The notes under the pieces were generated by a model. It did no database searches. It had not been told where the DNA came from and saw only the letters and a list, made by a program, of their open reading frames with translations. Below, in pieces: positions 45,457 to 55,495 of a stretch of 64,000 nucleotides of DNA. Origin of the DNA: Pseudomonas arcuscaelestis (lineage in GTDB: Bacteria; Pseudomonadota; Gammaproteobacteria; Pseudomonadales; Pseudomonadaceae); assembly GCF_016881005.1 (NCBI RefSeq), contig NZ_JACOPV010000004.1:62001-126000 (forward strand), written 5' to 3'. The position numbers were made by a program, and so were the translations under genes. How positions within the stretch are numbered: position 1 is the stretch's first letter; every line of letters starts with the position of its first letter.

Positions 45457-46224
45457 TCACTTCGGCGGCTTACTTGCGTCCAGGCCAAACCATTTCTGCG
45501 ACATCGCCGCAAGCCGCCCGTCGGCCTTGATGCGTTGCAGGGCATTGTCCACGGCGCTGTGGAACGCTGGATTGCCTTTCTGAAAAGGAATTGCCAGGCT
45601 CAGAATCGGCCCCACAGTTGCGCCTTCGGTAACGGCTTGCTGACTGTCGCGAATGGCATAGGGCACCAACAGGCGGTCGCTGATGACAGCATCGATCTGG
45701 TCGTTGGCCACGTCCTTGATTGACTGGGTGGCATCTGGGTAGCTGCGCAGGTCAACGCCCTCGACACCGCGGGCTTGTTCGGCAAACTGACTGCCCTGAG
45801 CCACGCCCAGGCTGTGACCCTTAAGCGCTTCAAGGTTGCTTAACGGGCGTTTCTCTTCCTTGCGTACGATCAGTTGCGCGCTGGAATAGCTGTAGGGTTC
45901 GCTGAAGTCCAGGCGATCCTTGAGCTCGGGAGTGGCGGCAATCTGGTTCATGGCAATGTCGTATTTGCCGCTCTCTACACCCTGGAGCAAGTCGTCGCGA
46001 GTGGTTACTACGAATTCTGCGCGAATATCCAGCTCACCCGCCAGGGCCTGGCCAAGTTCGACTTCAAAGCCCGTCAGCTTGCCGTCATCTTTGAAGTTGA
46101 ACGGCGGCATGTTGGCTTCAACGGCAATGCGAAGTTCGCCACGGTCGTTCACATCATCGATCAATTCAGCGTGTGCCCAGGGGCTGAACAGGGCGGCAAC
46201 TAGTATCCCTATGGTTAAACGCAT
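45457..46224 (-). CDS. ABC transporter substrate-binding protein (amino-acid type, SBP family 3)
   Basis: A 255-residue periplasmic binding protein of SBP family 3. The signal peptide ends at PWAHA before ELID. Ligand-site features include LRIAVEANMPPFNFKDDGKLTGFEVEL and YDIAMNQIAATPE. Such proteins bind polar amino acids, or act as sensors. No permease genes are adjacent. Expression probably comes from the divergent region shared with the DUF4399 gene. Confidence 0.85.
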   Translation of the reverse strand: MRLTIGILVAALFSPWAHAELIDDVNDRGELRIAVEANMPPFNFKDDGKLTGFEVELGQALAGELDIRAEFVVTTRDDLLQGVESGKYDIAMNQIAATPELKDRLDFSEPYSYSSAQLIVRKEEKRPLSNLEALKGHSLGVAQGSQFAEQARGVEGVDLRSYPDATQSIKDVANDQIDAVISDRLLVPYAIRDSQQAVTEGATVGPILSLAIPFQKGNPAFHSAVDNALQRIKADGRLAAMSQKWFGLDASKPPK

Positions 46225-46463
46225 TTAAATCCCTTGAATTCATTGGCAGTGAAAAAATCGCCGGAGCTTTATGATGATGCCACGGTCGAACGCAGCTTAG
46301 GACAGCATTGGCGCTTGGATGTTAGGCCCACGGGTAAAAAATTTCTGTGCGAAATTTCGGATATGTCCTGAATCAATTGATCTATGGTTACAAGCCATTG
46401 CCTTTTGTTTCACTGGCAAAGGTTATTAAAAGCTACTGAAGAAAAGAATCACAGGAGAAGTGA

Positions 46464-46940
46464 ATGAAAAGCCTAGTATCGCGTGCAGCCGTTGTCGGCC
46501 TGATGATGGGAGTGTCGGCGTTCGCCGCTGCAGCCGAAGGCCTGAAGAGCCAGGAGCCGCCCAAAGACGCCAAGGTCTACATCGTTTCCCCGGCTGATGG
46601 CGCAACCGTCGACAAAACCTTTACCGTCAAATTCGGCATCGAGGGTATGGCGCTCAAGCCTGCGGGTGATCAGACCCCGCATAGCGGTCATCACCACTTG
46701 CTGGTAGATGTGGATAAGGAGCCTGCTGCAGATCAGGTTTTGCCAACCAGCCTGCTGCCGGAAAACAAGGGCGCATTGCCTGCCGGTCCGCAAGTGCTGC
46801 ACTTTGGCAAGGCTCAAACCGAAGTTGAACTGACCCTGACGCCAGGCAAACACACCTTGCAACTGGTACTGGGCGACAAGTTCCATGTGCCATTCAAGCC
46901 AAGCGTCGAATCGAAGAAAATCACCGTTACTGTCAAGTAA
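46464..46940 (+). CDS. DUF4399 exported protein
   Basis: A 158-residue protein with a signal peptide (ending AFAAAAE). A DUF4399 domain includes SPADGATVDKTFTVKFGIEGM and a His-rich DQTPHSGHHHLLVD, which may bind metal. The function is unknown. AGGAGAAG precedes the ATG. A 240-base intergenic region upstream is AT-rich near 46370-46440 and probably holds the promoter. Confidence 0.85.
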   Translation: MKSLVSRAAVVGLMMGVSAFAAAAEGLKSQEPPKDAKVYIVSPADGATVDKTFTVKFGIEGMALKPAGDQTPHSGHHHLLVDVDKEPAADQVLPTSLLPENKGALPAGPQVLHFGKAQTEVELTLTPGKHTLQLVLGDKFHVPFKPSVESKKITVTVK

Positions 46941-46950
46941 GGGCTTAAAC

Positions 46951-47016
46951 CATCGCGGGGCAAGCTCGCTCCCACAGGTTAGTTAAATCCTGTGGGAGCG
47001 GGCTTGCCCCGCGATG
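46951..47016. repeat. REP doublet between convergent genes
   Basis: A nearly perfect inverted pair. CATCGCGGGGCAAG leads to CGCTCCCACAGG, then a ten-base spacer, and the complement returns from CCTGTGGGAGCG to CCCCGCGATG. It lies between the DUF4399 gene and serA and probably acts as a transcription barrier for both. Confidence 0.85.
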
Positions 47017-47031
47017 TCACGCTAGAGGAAC

Positions 47032-48261
47032 TTAGAACAGTACGCGGGAACGGATAGTGCCCTTGACGTGTTGCAGTTTCTCTTGCGCCAGGTCTGAGTA
47101 CTCGGCGTCAACGTCGATTACCACGTAACCGACTTTCTCATTGGTCTGCAGGAACTGACCAGAGATGTTGATCCCGTTTTCGGCAAAGACTTTGTTGATC
47201 TCGCTGAGCACGCCAGGAATGTTTTCGTGGATGTGCAGCAAGCGGTGCTTGCCCGGGTGCGCTGGCAGGGCAACTTCAGGGAAGTTGACCGACGATACGG
47301 ACGTACCGTTGTCGCTGTACTTGACCAGTTTTTCAGCAACTTCCAGACCGATGTTGGCCTGCGCTTCGGCGGTGGAACCACCGATGTGCGGGGTCAGGAT
47401 CACGTTGTCCAGGCCACGCAGCGGGCTTTCGAACTGTTCGTCGTTGGAGCGAGGCTCTACCGGGAACACGTCGATAGCCGCGCCGATCAGGTGCTTGTCC
47501 TTGATCGCGGCGGCCAGGTGATCCAGCTCCACCACAGTGCCGCGAGCGGCGTTGATCAGGATCGAGCCCTTCTTCATTGCGCGAATTTCTTTCTCGCCGA
47601 TCATCCATTGGGTGGACGGTAGCTCAGGCACGTGCAGCGAAACGATGTCGGCCATTCCCAACAGTTCGTTCAGGCTGGTGACCTGGGTGGCGTTGCCCAG
47701 TGGCAGCTTGGTCAGCGGATCGTAGAAGAACACCTGCATGCCCAGGCTTTCAGCCAGGACCGACAGTTGAGTACCGATCGAGCCGTAGCCGACGATGCCC
47801 AGTTTCTTGCCGCGAATCTCGAAGGAGTTGGCCGCGCTCTTGATCCAGCCACCACGATGGCAGGAAGCGTTTTTCTCCGGGATGCCGCGCAGCAGCAGGA
47901 TCGCTTCGGCCAGCACCAGTTCGGCAACCGAACGGGTGTTGGAGTACGGCGCATTGAACACGGCAATACCGCGCTCGCGGGCCGCGTCCAGGTTGACCTG
48001 GTTGGTACCGATGCAGAAACAGCCGACAGCGACCAGTTTCTTGGCGCAGTCGAAAACCTCTTCAGTCAGTTGGGTGCGCGAGCGGATGCCGATGAAGTGG
48101 GCATCAGCGATCTTTTCTTTCAGTTCGGCGTCGGGCAGAGAACCGGTGAGGTACTCGATGTTGGTATACCCGGCGGCCTTGAGGACGTCCACGGCGGATT
48201 GGTGGACGCCTTCGAGTAGAAGGAACTTGATCTTGCTCTTATCGAGAGAAGTCTTGCTCAT
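47032..48261 (-). CDS. serA: D-3-phosphoglycerate dehydrogenase
   Basis: The first enzyme of serine synthesis, oxidising 3-phosphoglycerate with NAD+; it can also reduce 2-oxoglutarate to D-2-hydroxyglutarate. At 409 residues it is of the E. coli type, with a catalytic/NAD domain (LGIVGYGSIGTQLSVLAES at ~152-170, ILTPHIGGSTAEAQ with the catalytic His) and a C-terminal ACT domain (~340-409) for serine feedback. The divergent neighbour encodes the enzyme that re-oxidises D-2-hydroxyglutarate. Confidence 0.95.
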   Translation of the reverse strand: MSKTSLDKSKIKFLLLEGVHQSAVDVLKAAGYTNIEYLTGSLPDAELKEKIADAHFIGIRSRTQLTEEVFDCAKKLVAVGCFCIGTNQVNLDAARERGIAVFNAPYSNTRSVAELVLAEAILLLRGIPEKNASCHRGGWIKSAANSFEIRGKKLGIVGYGSIGTQLSVLAESLGMQVFFYDPLTKLPLGNATQVTSLNELLGMADIVSLHVPELPSTQWMIGEKEIRAMKKGSILINAARGTVVELDHLAAAIKDKHLIGAAIDVFPVEPRSNDEQFESPLRGLDNVILTPHIGGSTAEAQANIGLEVAEKLVKYSDNGTSVSSVNFPEVALPAHPGKHRLLHIHENIPGVLSEINKVFAENGINISGQFLQTNEKVGYVVIDVDAEYSDLAQEKLQHVKGTIRSRVLF

Positions 48262-48433
48262 CTGCGTAAACCTGTGTCCCGGAGAAAAATGGCAGGGAAG
48301 TGAAGCTCTCGCAGCATCGGCCTAAAGCACGATCAGCGGGGGCGTATGCTAGCATGAGTACCCCCTTATACGCCCAGCCCCTGGCACGTGAAGTGTGCTC
48401 AGGGTGACTATGAATTGTTCGAGAGTTCTGTCG

Positions 48434-49831
48434 ATGACCGATTCTGCATTGCTTGATGAGCTGGTGACCCTGGTAGAGCCTGGCAAGGTGCTGACCGATG
48501 CCGCTTCCCTCGAAACTTACGGTAAGGATTGGACCAAGCATTTTGCCCCGGCACCGCGGGCAATCGTGTTCCCCAAGAGTATCGAACAGGTTCAGGCCAT
48601 TGTCCGCTGGGCCAATCAGCACAAGGTCGCGCTGGTGCCTTCGGGTGGGCGTACGGGACTCTCGGCGGCAGCGGTGGCAGCCAACGGCGAAGTGGTCGTG
48701 TCTTTCGACTATATGAATCAGATCCTGGCTTTCGATGAGTTCGACCGCACGGTGGTCTGCCAGCCGGGGGTGATTACCGAGCAGTTGCAGAACTTCGCCG
48801 AGGACAAGGGTTTGTACTATCCGGTGGACTTCGCCTCCGCAGGTTCCAGCCAGATTGGCGGCAATATCGGCACCAATGCCGGCGGAATCAAAGTGATTCG
48901 CTACGGCATGACCCGTAATTGGGTTGCTGGCCTGAAGGTAGTAACCGGTGCCGGTGACGTGCTGGAGCTAAACAAAGACCTGATCAAGAACGCTACTGGC
49001 TACGACCTGCGCCAGTTGTTCATCGGTGCCGAAGGAACACTGGGCCTGGTGGTTGAGGCGACGATGCGTCTGGATCGCGCTCCGAACAACCTGACGGCCA
49101 TGGTGCTGGGTACCCCGGACTTCGATTCGATCATGCCGGTGCTGCATGCCTTCCGTGACAAGCTCGACCTGACTGCTTTCGAGTTCTTTTCCGACAAGGC
49201 GCTGGCCAAGATCATGGGTCGCGGCGATGTTCCCGCGCCGTTCGACACACCCTGTCCGTTCTACGCACTGTTGGAGTTTGAAGCCAGCACTGAAGAGGTC
49301 GCCAACGCTGCCTTGGCCACCTTCGAGCACTGCGTGGAGCAGGGCTGGGTGCTGGATGGGGTGATGAGCCAGAGCGAGCAGCAGTTGCAGAACCTCTGGA
49401 AGTTGCGCGAGTACATATCCGAAACCATCTCGCACTGGACACCTTACAAGAACGACATCTCGGTTACTGTATCGAAAGTGCCAGCGTTTCTACGGGATAT
49501 CGACGCGATCGTCGAAGAAAACTACCCAGACTTTGAAGTGGTCTGGTATGGCCACATCGGCGACGGCAACCTGCACCTGAACATTCTCAAACCCGATACC
49601 TTGAGCAAGGACGAGTTCTTTGCCAAGTGCGCTACGGTGAACAAATGGGTGTTTGAGATCGTCCAGCGGTATAACGGTTCGATCTCCGCCGAGCATGGTG
49701 TCGGCATGACCAAGCGTGACTACCTCACCTACAGCCGTTCCCCGGTGGAAATCCAATACATGAAAGCGGTGAAGGCGGTGTTCGATCCCAACGGGATCAT
49801 GAACCCGGGCAAAATCTTCGCTGTCGAGTAA
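48434..49831 (+). CDS. FAD-linked D-2-hydroxyglutarate dehydrogenase
   Basis: A 465-residue FAD oxidoreductase of the glycolate oxidase GlcD/D2HGDH family. The FAD-binding PCMH domain has PSGGRTGLSAAAVA and GNIGTNAGGIKVIRYG; the C-terminal domain carries WYGHIGDGNLHLN and SAEHGVGMTKRDYL. In pseudomonads the homologue beside serA oxidises the D-2-hydroxyglutarate made by SerA and so pulls serine synthesis forward. ATG 48434 is preferred to an upstream GTG at 48395. It is followed by the FAA-hydrolase gene in the same direction. Confidence 0.9.
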   Translation: MTDSALLDELVTLVEPGKVLTDAASLETYGKDWTKHFAPAPRAIVFPKSIEQVQAIVRWANQHKVALVPSGGRTGLSAAAVAANGEVVVSFDYMNQILAFDEFDRTVVCQPGVITEQLQNFAEDKGLYYPVDFASAGSSQIGGNIGTNAGGIKVIRYGMTRNWVAGLKVVTGAGDVLELNKDLIKNATGYDLRQLFIGAEGTLGLVVEATMRLDRAPNNLTAMVLGTPDFDSIMPVLHAFRDKLDLTAFEFFSDKALAKIMGRGDVPAPFDTPCPFYALLEFEASTEEVANAALATFEHCVEQGWVLDGVMSQSEQQLQNLWKLREYISETISHWTPYKNDISVTVSKVPAFLRDIDAIVEENYPDFEVVWYGHIGDGNLHLNILKPDTLSKDEFFAKCATVNKWVFEIVQRYNGSISAEHGVGMTKRDYLTYSRSPVEIQYMKAVKAVFDPNGIMNPGKIFAVE

Positions 49832-49873
49832 GTCAAAGGCAATAAGAGCTTCCAATAGCGCCAGGAGTCGGTA

Positions 49874-50539
49874 ATGAGCTATCAGCACCAGTATGTAGAC
49901 GGCACGCGTATTCACTTTCCCCTGGGCAAGGTGGTATGCATCGGGCGCAACTATGCCGAGCACGCCAAAGAGCTGGACAACCCTATCCCCACTGAGCCGC
50001 TGCTGTTTATCAAGCCAGGCAGCTGTGTGGTGCCGCTGGATGGCGGTTTCAAAATCCCGACTGAGCGTGGCTCGGTGCATTACGAAGCAGAAATCGCGGT
50101 GTTGTTGGGCAAGTCGTTGTCTACCGACCCCAGCGTGGAAGAAGTACTCGACGCCATTTCCGGTTTCGCCCCGGCACTCGATTTGACCCTTCGCGACCTA
50201 CAGGCCGAACTCAAAGCCAAGGGTCTGCCGTGGGAGCGCGCAAAGTGTTTTGACGGTGCTTGTGTGCTGCCGCCCTTTGTTTCCGGGAGTACCTTCGAAA
50301 ATCTTGCTGACATCGGTATTCGCCTGACCATCAATGGTGAGGTGCGTCAGGATGGGAACAGCGCCCTGATGCTTAACCCGATCGTGCCTATGATCCAGCA
50401 CATGGCCTCGCAATTCAGCCTGCAGGCAGGAGATGTAATCCTGACTGGTACGCCAGTTGGCGTAGGCCCGCTCAATCCGGGCGACGAACTGATTCTGGAA
50501 CTGCCGGGCGCAAGCCGCTTCGAAAGCCGAGTGTTGTAG
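49874..50539 (+). CDS. Fumarylacetoacetate hydrolase family protein
   Basis: A 221-residue FAH-superfamily enzyme. Metal-binding acids are visible in SVHYEAEIAVLLGK and the family start reads VVCIGRNYAEHAKEL. The closest functional types are acylpyruvases and oxaloacetate decarboxylases (FAHD1-like). It lies 42 bases after the D2HGDH gene and may be cotranscribed with it; the substrate is unproven. Confidence 0.9.
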   Translation: MSYQHQYVDGTRIHFPLGKVVCIGRNYAEHAKELDNPIPTEPLLFIKPGSCVVPLDGGFKIPTERGSVHYEAEIAVLLGKSLSTDPSVEEVLDAISGFAPALDLTLRDLQAELKAKGLPWERAKCFDGACVLPPFVSGSTFENLADIGIRLTINGEVRQDGNSALMLNPIVPMIQHMASQFSLQAGDVILTGTPVGVGPLNPGDELILELPGASRFESRVL

Positions 50540-50547
50540 TCCTTTGC

Positions 50548-50570
50548 GGCAGCCAGCCACGCTGGCTGCC
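50548..50570 (+). terminator. Hairpin after the FAH gene
   Basis: GGCAGCCAG and CTGGCTGCC pair around CCACG nine bases after the stop. No immediate T-run follows, though a T-rich stretch lies 25 bases further on. Confidence 0.55.
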
Positions 50571-50686
50571 CGCGCTTTGTCAGCTTTTGGCGTTTTTTTC
50601 ACAATCAATCCGGATAATGCTTGCCGGTCTGGCTCTACGAAGTGCCAGTAATGTGATATTAACTGGCAAAAAAGAGCATAGATCCC

Positions 50687-51619
50687 ATGGCCACTCCCCT
50701 TCCTTCCGGTAAATCGGTGCCGTCTGCACGAAAGCGCGGGCTCGCCTTGCGTTGGTCGACCTGGTTGGCTGCGGCAGCCATCATTGGCTATGGCGTGGCA
50801 ATTGCCATGCACTGGGATGATCGCGGGTTGCTGTGGTTGCAGGAGGGTTTCGAGAGCCCTGTTGAGCAAAAAGCCAGCATCTGGCTGCCGGACTACAAAG
50901 TCGACATCGATGCCAAGGTATTGCCTGGCATGGAAGATGATGAAGCTTCCGATCTGACCTACAACCCGATCAGCAAGACTCTGTTCGCGGTGATGGGCAA
51001 GAACCCCTTCCTGGTGGAACTGACCCTCGAAGGTGATGTGCTGCGCAAAATACCGTTGGTTGGCTGGAGCAATCCCGAAGGTGTTGCTGCACTCGAGGGT
51101 GGGCGCTTGGCGATTGTCGACGAACGTGATCACAAAATGACCATCGTTACCCTGAACGCCGATACCCGTTCGTTGAATGTTGCTGATTTCCCACAATACG
51201 ACCTCGGGCCGTCGGAAAACCAGAACAAGGCTTTCGAGGCAGTAGCCTGGGACCCGCGCCAGCAGCGCATCGTGCTTGGTGAAGAGCGTCCACCTGCCTT
51301 GTTTACCTGGAACAGCGACGGACACAGCCCGTTGACGGGGGATAAACAGCCGCTGCCAAACGACGAACTGGACCTGCGCAACCTTTCGGCCCTGGGTATT
51401 GATCCGCGTACAGGGCACATGCTGGTGCTGTCTGCCGACTCCAATATGCTGCTGGAGTTGAACGAGGTGGGTGAGCAAGTCAGCTTCATGACCCTGCTGG
51501 GCGGTTTCAATGGCCTGAACAAGCGTATTCCACGCGCTGAAGGCGTGGCCATGGACGATCAGGGCACCCTGTACATCGTCAGCGAGCCGGACTTGTTCTA
51601 TCGTTTCAAGAAGCCCTGA
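50687..51619 (+). CDS. SdiA-regulated domain membrane-anchored beta-propeller protein
   Basis: A 310-residue protein. One N-terminal membrane segment (~20-42) is followed by a periplasmic beta-propeller-like SdiA-regulated domain with repeats such as DEASDLTYNPISKTLFAV, LRNLSALGIDPRTGHMLVLS and RAEGVAMDDQGTLYIVSEP. The function is unknown. It is followed by a paralogue in the same orientation. Confidence 0.85.
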   Translation: MATPLPSGKSVPSARKRGLALRWSTWLAAAAIIGYGVAIAMHWDDRGLLWLQEGFESPVEQKASIWLPDYKVDIDAKVLPGMEDDEASDLTYNPISKTLFAVMGKNPFLVELTLEGDVLRKIPLVGWSNPEGVAALEGGRLAIVDERDHKMTIVTLNADTRSLNVADFPQYDLGPSENQNKAFEAVAWDPRQQRIVLGEERPPALFTWNSDGHSPLTGDKQPLPNDELDLRNLSALGIDPRTGHMLVLSADSNMLLELNEVGEQVSFMTLLGGFNGLNKRIPRAEGVAMDDQGTLYIVSEPDLFYRFKKP

Positions 51620-51687
51620 TCAGGATTTAAGCTTGGCTTCAGTTGCATGTGGTTAGATTCAGGCAGTCACCTACTGAGTCCCCCTGA

Positions 51688-52599
51688 ATGCGCCGTTACA
51701 TCCGCCTGCCTCTGATTTTCCTGGTTGCCAGCCTGCTGGCTTTGCTCGTGCTTGCGCTTGCGGGTCAACAGTACCGCTTGTTCGAGCGGGGCTGGTTCAA
51801 CCTCAAGGCCTGGTGGCAGCCATTCGAGCAGAGTATTGGCCTGGACCAGTACCGCGTGATCATCGAAGCACAGACCGTAGAAGGTCTGGATGACGACATT
51901 TCCGCACTGACCTTCGATCCCGACCGCAAAAGCCTGTTTACCGTAACCAACAAGCGGTCAGAGCTGATCGAGCTGTCGCTGGACGGACGTATTCTGCGCC
52001 GTGTGCCGTTGACCGGCTTTGGTGATCCCGAAGCGGTGGAGTATGTCGGGCCGGGCAGTTACGTGATCACGGACGAGCGTGAGCAGCGCCTGATTCGCGT
52101 CCACCTGAGTGACAACACTCTGTTTCTGGATGCCAAGGATGCCGAGCAACTCACCCTGGGTATCGGCCTGAACGGTAATAAAGGATTCGAGGGGCTGGCC
52201 TACGACTCGGCGGGCAAGCGTCTGTTCGTTGCCAAGGAGCGCGACCCGATGCTGATTTACGAGGTGCACGGGTTCCCCCATGACAATCCGGAGCAACCTT
52301 ACGCCGTGCATGTAGTGCAGGACCAGAAACGCGACTCGCGGCTGTTTGTACGCGACCTGTCGAGCCTGCAGTTCGATGAGCGCAGCGGGCATTTGCTGGC
52401 GCTGTCGGATGAGTCGCAGCTGGTGCTGGAGCTCGATGTGAAGGGTAAGCCCCTGAGCACAATGTCGCTGCGCAAGGGCTTCCAGGGCTTGAAGCGCAGC
52501 GTGCCGCAAGCCGAAGGGATCGCCATGGACGATGCCGGGACCATCTACTTGGTCAGCGAGCCGAACCTGTTTTACGTGTTCAAGAAGCCGACCGAGTAA
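51688..52599 (+). CDS. SdiA-regulated domain protein, paralogue
   Basis: A 303-residue paralogue of the preceding gene, sharing DDISALTFDPDRKSLFTV, NKGFEGLAYDSAGKRLFV and PQAEGIAMDDAGTIYLVSEP. One N-terminal membrane helix (~8-27) precedes the propeller. The pair looks like a local tandem duplication that has since diverged. Confidence 0.85.
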   Translation: MRRYIRLPLIFLVASLLALLVLALAGQQYRLFERGWFNLKAWWQPFEQSIGLDQYRVIIEAQTVEGLDDDISALTFDPDRKSLFTVTNKRSELIELSLDGRILRRVPLTGFGDPEAVEYVGPGSYVITDEREQRLIRVHLSDNTLFLDAKDAEQLTLGIGLNGNKGFEGLAYDSAGKRLFVAKERDPMLIYEVHGFPHDNPEQPYAVHVVQDQKRDSRLFVRDLSSLQFDERSGHLLALSDESQLVLELDVKGKPLSTMSLRKGFQGLKRSVPQAEGIAMDDAGTIYLVSEPNLFYVFKKPTE

Positions 52600-52618
52600 C
52601 GAGTCTTTGAGCTGACCT

Positions 52619-53290
52619 TCAGGCCTTGAGGGTCTTGACGCCTTCAGAGGTGCCGAGCAACAACAGGTCGGCTGGACGGGCAGCGAACAAGCCGTTGGTG
52701 ACCACGCCGACAATGGCATTGATCTGGCTTTCCAGCTCTACCGGATTGGTGATCTGCATGTTGAAGACGTCGAGAATGATGTTGCCGTTATCGGTGATGA
52801 CACCTTCACGGTACACCGGGTCGCCGCCCAGCTTGACCAGTTGGCGCGCCACATGGCTGCGAGCCATTGGGATGACCTCGACTGGCAGCGGAAAAGCGCC
52901 TAGGACCGGTACCAGCTTGCTGGCATCGGCGATGCAGATGAAGGTCTTGGCCACTGCCGCGACGATTTTCTCGCGGGTCAGGGCCGCGCCACCGCCCTTG
53001 ATCAGGTTCAGGTGCTCGTCGCTCTCGTCGGCGCCGTCAACATAGAACTCCAGGTCGCTGACAGTGTTCAGCTCGTAGACCGGAATGCCATGACCCTTCA
53101 GGCGCGCGGCGGTAGCTTCAGAACTGGCAACTGCGCCATCGAAGGCGGTCTTGTGTTTGGCCAGGGCGTCGATGAAGCAATTGGCGGTCGAGCCAGTGCC
53201 GACACCGACGACGCTCTTGTCGTCAAGCTTGGGCAAAATGAAATCGACAGCGGCCTGGGCAACAGCCTGTTTGAGTTGATCCTGGGTCAT
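52619..53290 (-). CDS. rpiA: Ribose-5-phosphate isomerase A
   Basis: A 223-residue enzyme interconverting ribose-5-phosphate and ribulose-5-phosphate. Motifs are [15 protein letters not shown] (phosphate loop), [25 protein letters not shown] with the catalytic Glu and Lys, and [13 protein letters not shown] 53290 is the usual family start; the open frame to 53458 overlaps ilvA. It is divergent from ilvA across a 136-base region. Confidence 0.95.
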   Translation of the reverse strand: MTQDQLKQAVAQAAVDFILPKLDDKSVVGVGTGSTANCFIDALAKHKTAFDGAVASSEATAARLKGHGIPVYELNTVSDLEFYVDGADESDEHLNLIKGGGAALTREKIVAAVAKTFICIADASKLVPVLGAFPLPVEVIPMARSHVARQLVKLGGDPVYREGVITDNGNIILDVFNMQITNPVELESQINAIVGVVTNGLFAARPADLLLLGTSEGVKTLKA

Positions 53291-53426
53291 GCGGGCTCCG
53301 AAGCGGGGAGGAGTATCGTGAAGGCGCGTAGTATAGCGGCTAAAACCCCAGACTTGCTGTGGTCGCCCGACAGGGCGCTGGGGTAGACTCGCAAACCCCG
53401 CCCAACCGCCCAGTGATGCTTTCCCG

Positions 53427-54941
53427 ATGCTCGAACAGTACGTCAAGAAGATCCTCACCTCGCGCGTTTACGACGTAGCCGTCGAAACCCCATTGCAGAC
53501 CGCCGGCCAACTGAGCAAGCGTCTGGGCAACAACATATTGCTCAAACGCGAAGACTTGCAGCCAGTGTTCTCGTTCAAGATTCGGGGTGCCTACAACAAG
53601 CTGGCGCAGCTTTCTCCTGAAGAGCTGGCCCGTGGTGTGGTCACCGCCTCGGCTGGCAATCACGCCCAGGGTGTAGCCCTGGCGGCACGGGAGCTGGGGA
53701 TCAAGGCGACCATCGTCATGCCCAAGACTACTCCTGAAATCAAGATCGAAGGCGTCCGTTCGCGTGGAGGCAAGGTAGTGCTGCATGGCGACTCGTTCCC
53801 TGAGGCGCTGGCCTACTCGCTCAAGCTGGTGGATGAGAAGGGCTTTGTCTATATCCATCCCTACGACGACCCGCACACCATTGCCGGCCAGGGTACGGTG
53901 GCCATGGAGATCCTGCGCCAGCACCCAGGCCAATTGGATGCGATCTTCGTTCCGGTCGGTGGTGGTGGCTTGATTGCCGGTATCGCTGCCTACGTGAAAT
54001 ACCTGCGTCCTGAAATCAAAGTCATCGGTGTCGAGCCAGACGACTCCAACTGCCTGCAAGCCGCCATGGCAGCGGGCGAGCGCGTAATTCTGCCGCAGGT
54101 CGGGCTGTTCGCCGACGGCGTGGCGGTGGCCCAGATCGGTCAGCACACCTTCGACATCTGCAAATCCTATGTCGATGAGGTGGTGACTGTCAGCACAGAC
54201 GAAATCTGTGCGGCCATCAAGGATATCTACGACGATACCCGCTCGATCACCGAGCCTGCCGGGGCTTTGGGTGTGGCCGGGATCAAGAAATACGTCGAAC
54301 TAAACGGCAGCAGTGGCCAGACCCTGGTGGCAATCGACTCCGGCGCCAACGTCAACTTCGATCGCTTGCGCCATGTTGCCGAGCGTGCCGAGTTGGGAGA
54401 AGGGCGCGAAGCAATTATTGCGGTGACCATCCCCGAGCAGCCGGGCAGTTTCAAGGCGTTCTGCGAGGCCATCGGCAAGCGTCAGATCACCGAATTCAAC
54501 TATCGCTACCATGCCGATGGCGAGGCGCACATCTTTGTCGGCGTGCAGACCCATCCAGACACCGACCCGCGCAGCGCCCTGATCCAGAGTCTGACCGAGC
54601 AAGGCTTCCCGGTACTCGACCTGACCGACAACGAACTGGCCAAGCTGCATATCCGACATATGGTCGGTGGCCATGCGGCGCGGGTCAGTGATGAACTGGT
54701 ACTGCGTTTCGAGTTCCCCGAGCGCCCAGGTGCCTTGTTCAACTTCCTTAACAAGCTGGGCGGGCGCTGGAATATTTCCATGTTCCATTACCGCAACCAT
54801 GGCGCGGCCGATGGTCGCGTGGTCGCCGGCCTGCAAGTTCCGGATGATGAGCGCCACCTGGTCCCAGCCGCCCTGGCCAAGATCGGTTACCCGTATTGGG
54901 ACGAAACTGATAACCCTGCATACCGGCTGTTCCTGGGCTGA
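53427..54941 (+). CDS. ilvA: Threonine dehydratase (biosynthetic)
   Basis: A 504-residue PLP enzyme making 2-oxobutyrate from threonine, the first step to isoleucine. The PLP Lys lies in [11 protein letters not shown] (~52), and the glycine-rich cofactor loop is [10 protein letters not shown]. Two ACT-like regulatory domains follow (~330-410 and ~420-504), as in isoleucine-inhibited enzymes. Confidence 0.95.
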   Translation: MLEQYVKKILTSRVYDVAVETPLQTAGQLSKRLGNNILLKREDLQPVFSFKIRGAYNKLAQLSPEELARGVVTASAGNHAQGVALAARELGIKATIVMPKTTPEIKIEGVRSRGGKVVLHGDSFPEALAYSLKLVDEKGFVYIHPYDDPHTIAGQGTVAMEILRQHPGQLDAIFVPVGGGGLIAGIAAYVKYLRPEIKVIGVEPDDSNCLQAAMAAGERVILPQVGLFADGVAVAQIGQHTFDICKSYVDEVVTVSTDEICAAIKDIYDDTRSITEPAGALGVAGIKKYVELNGSSGQTLVAIDSGANVNFDRLRHVAERAELGEGREAIIAVTIPEQPGSFKAFCEAIGKRQITEFNYRYHADGEAHIFVGVQTHPDTDPRSALIQSLTEQGFPVLDLTDNELAKLHIRHMVGGHAARVSDELVLRFEFPERPGALFNFLNKLGGRWNISMFHYRNHGAADGRVVAGLQVPDDERHLVPAALAKIGYPYWDETDNPAYRLFLG

Positions 54942-54979
54942 GCGGCTACGCTCAGAACAGCCCACAAGGAAGCAATGAC

Positions 54980-55408
54980 ATGGAATACCTGACGACTCTC
55001 AAGGCCCTGCACGTCGCGGCCACCGTGCTGCTGCTGGGCAGTGCCCTTGGCTTGGCGATATGGACGTGGCTTGCGCGCCGCAAAGGCGACGCGGCAGCCG
55101 CGAGCCGGCTGATGCAGCGTCCGCTGGTGTTTGTCTGGCTGTTGATGGGCATCTGCCTGGTGAGCTTGCCGTTCACTGGCTGGTGGCTGATACACCTGAT
55201 CGGTTGGCCATTGGGCCAGACCTGGGTACTGGGCTCCAGCGTGATCTATACCTTCGGTGCCTTCAGCTGGTTCTGGCTGCTGGCCAGGGTCAATCGCCTG
55301 CGCACCGCGCCGACTGCGGGTAACCCGAAATTTACCCTGGCGTTGGCAGTGTTCAGCTGTGTTTGCTTCATCGCCATCGCCGGCCTGATGGGCGCCAAGC
55401 CGGTCTGA
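54980..55408 (+). CDS. DUF2269 integral membrane protein
   Basis: A 142-residue protein with four hydrophobic segments (~7-28, ~50-70, ~80-102, ~120-140). It matches the DUF2269 group of small membrane proteins. A conserved His (LHVAA) lies in the first helix. The function is unknown. It follows ilvA by 38 bases and may be cotranscribed. Confidence 0.75.
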   Translation: MEYLTTLKALHVAATVLLLGSALGLAIWTWLARRKGDAAAASRLMQRPLVFVWLLMGICLVSLPFTGWWLIHLIGWPLGQTWVLGSSVIYTFGAFSWFWLLARVNRLRTAPTAGNPKFTLALAVFSCVCFIAIAGLMGAKPV

Positions 55409-55417
55409 TCAAGTAAC

Positions 55418-55494
55418 CCTGTGGGAGCGGGCTTGCACTGCGAAGAGGCCTTTGTGGCCTGAAAGTCGCGGGGCAAGCCCGTTCCTGCAATGCG
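55418..55494. repeat. REP pair between convergent genes
   Basis: A CTGTGGGAGCGGGCTTGCA copy and an inverted CGCGGGGCAAGCCCGTTCC copy flank about 25 bases between the DUF2269 and HAD genes. Confidence 0.7.
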
Positions 55495-55495
55495 A

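Noticed and set aside
50198..51478. A 426-codon minus-strand frame opposite the FAH and SdiA-regulated genes
   Set aside because: It crosses two well-supported genes and an intergenic hairpin and shows no recognisable domain.
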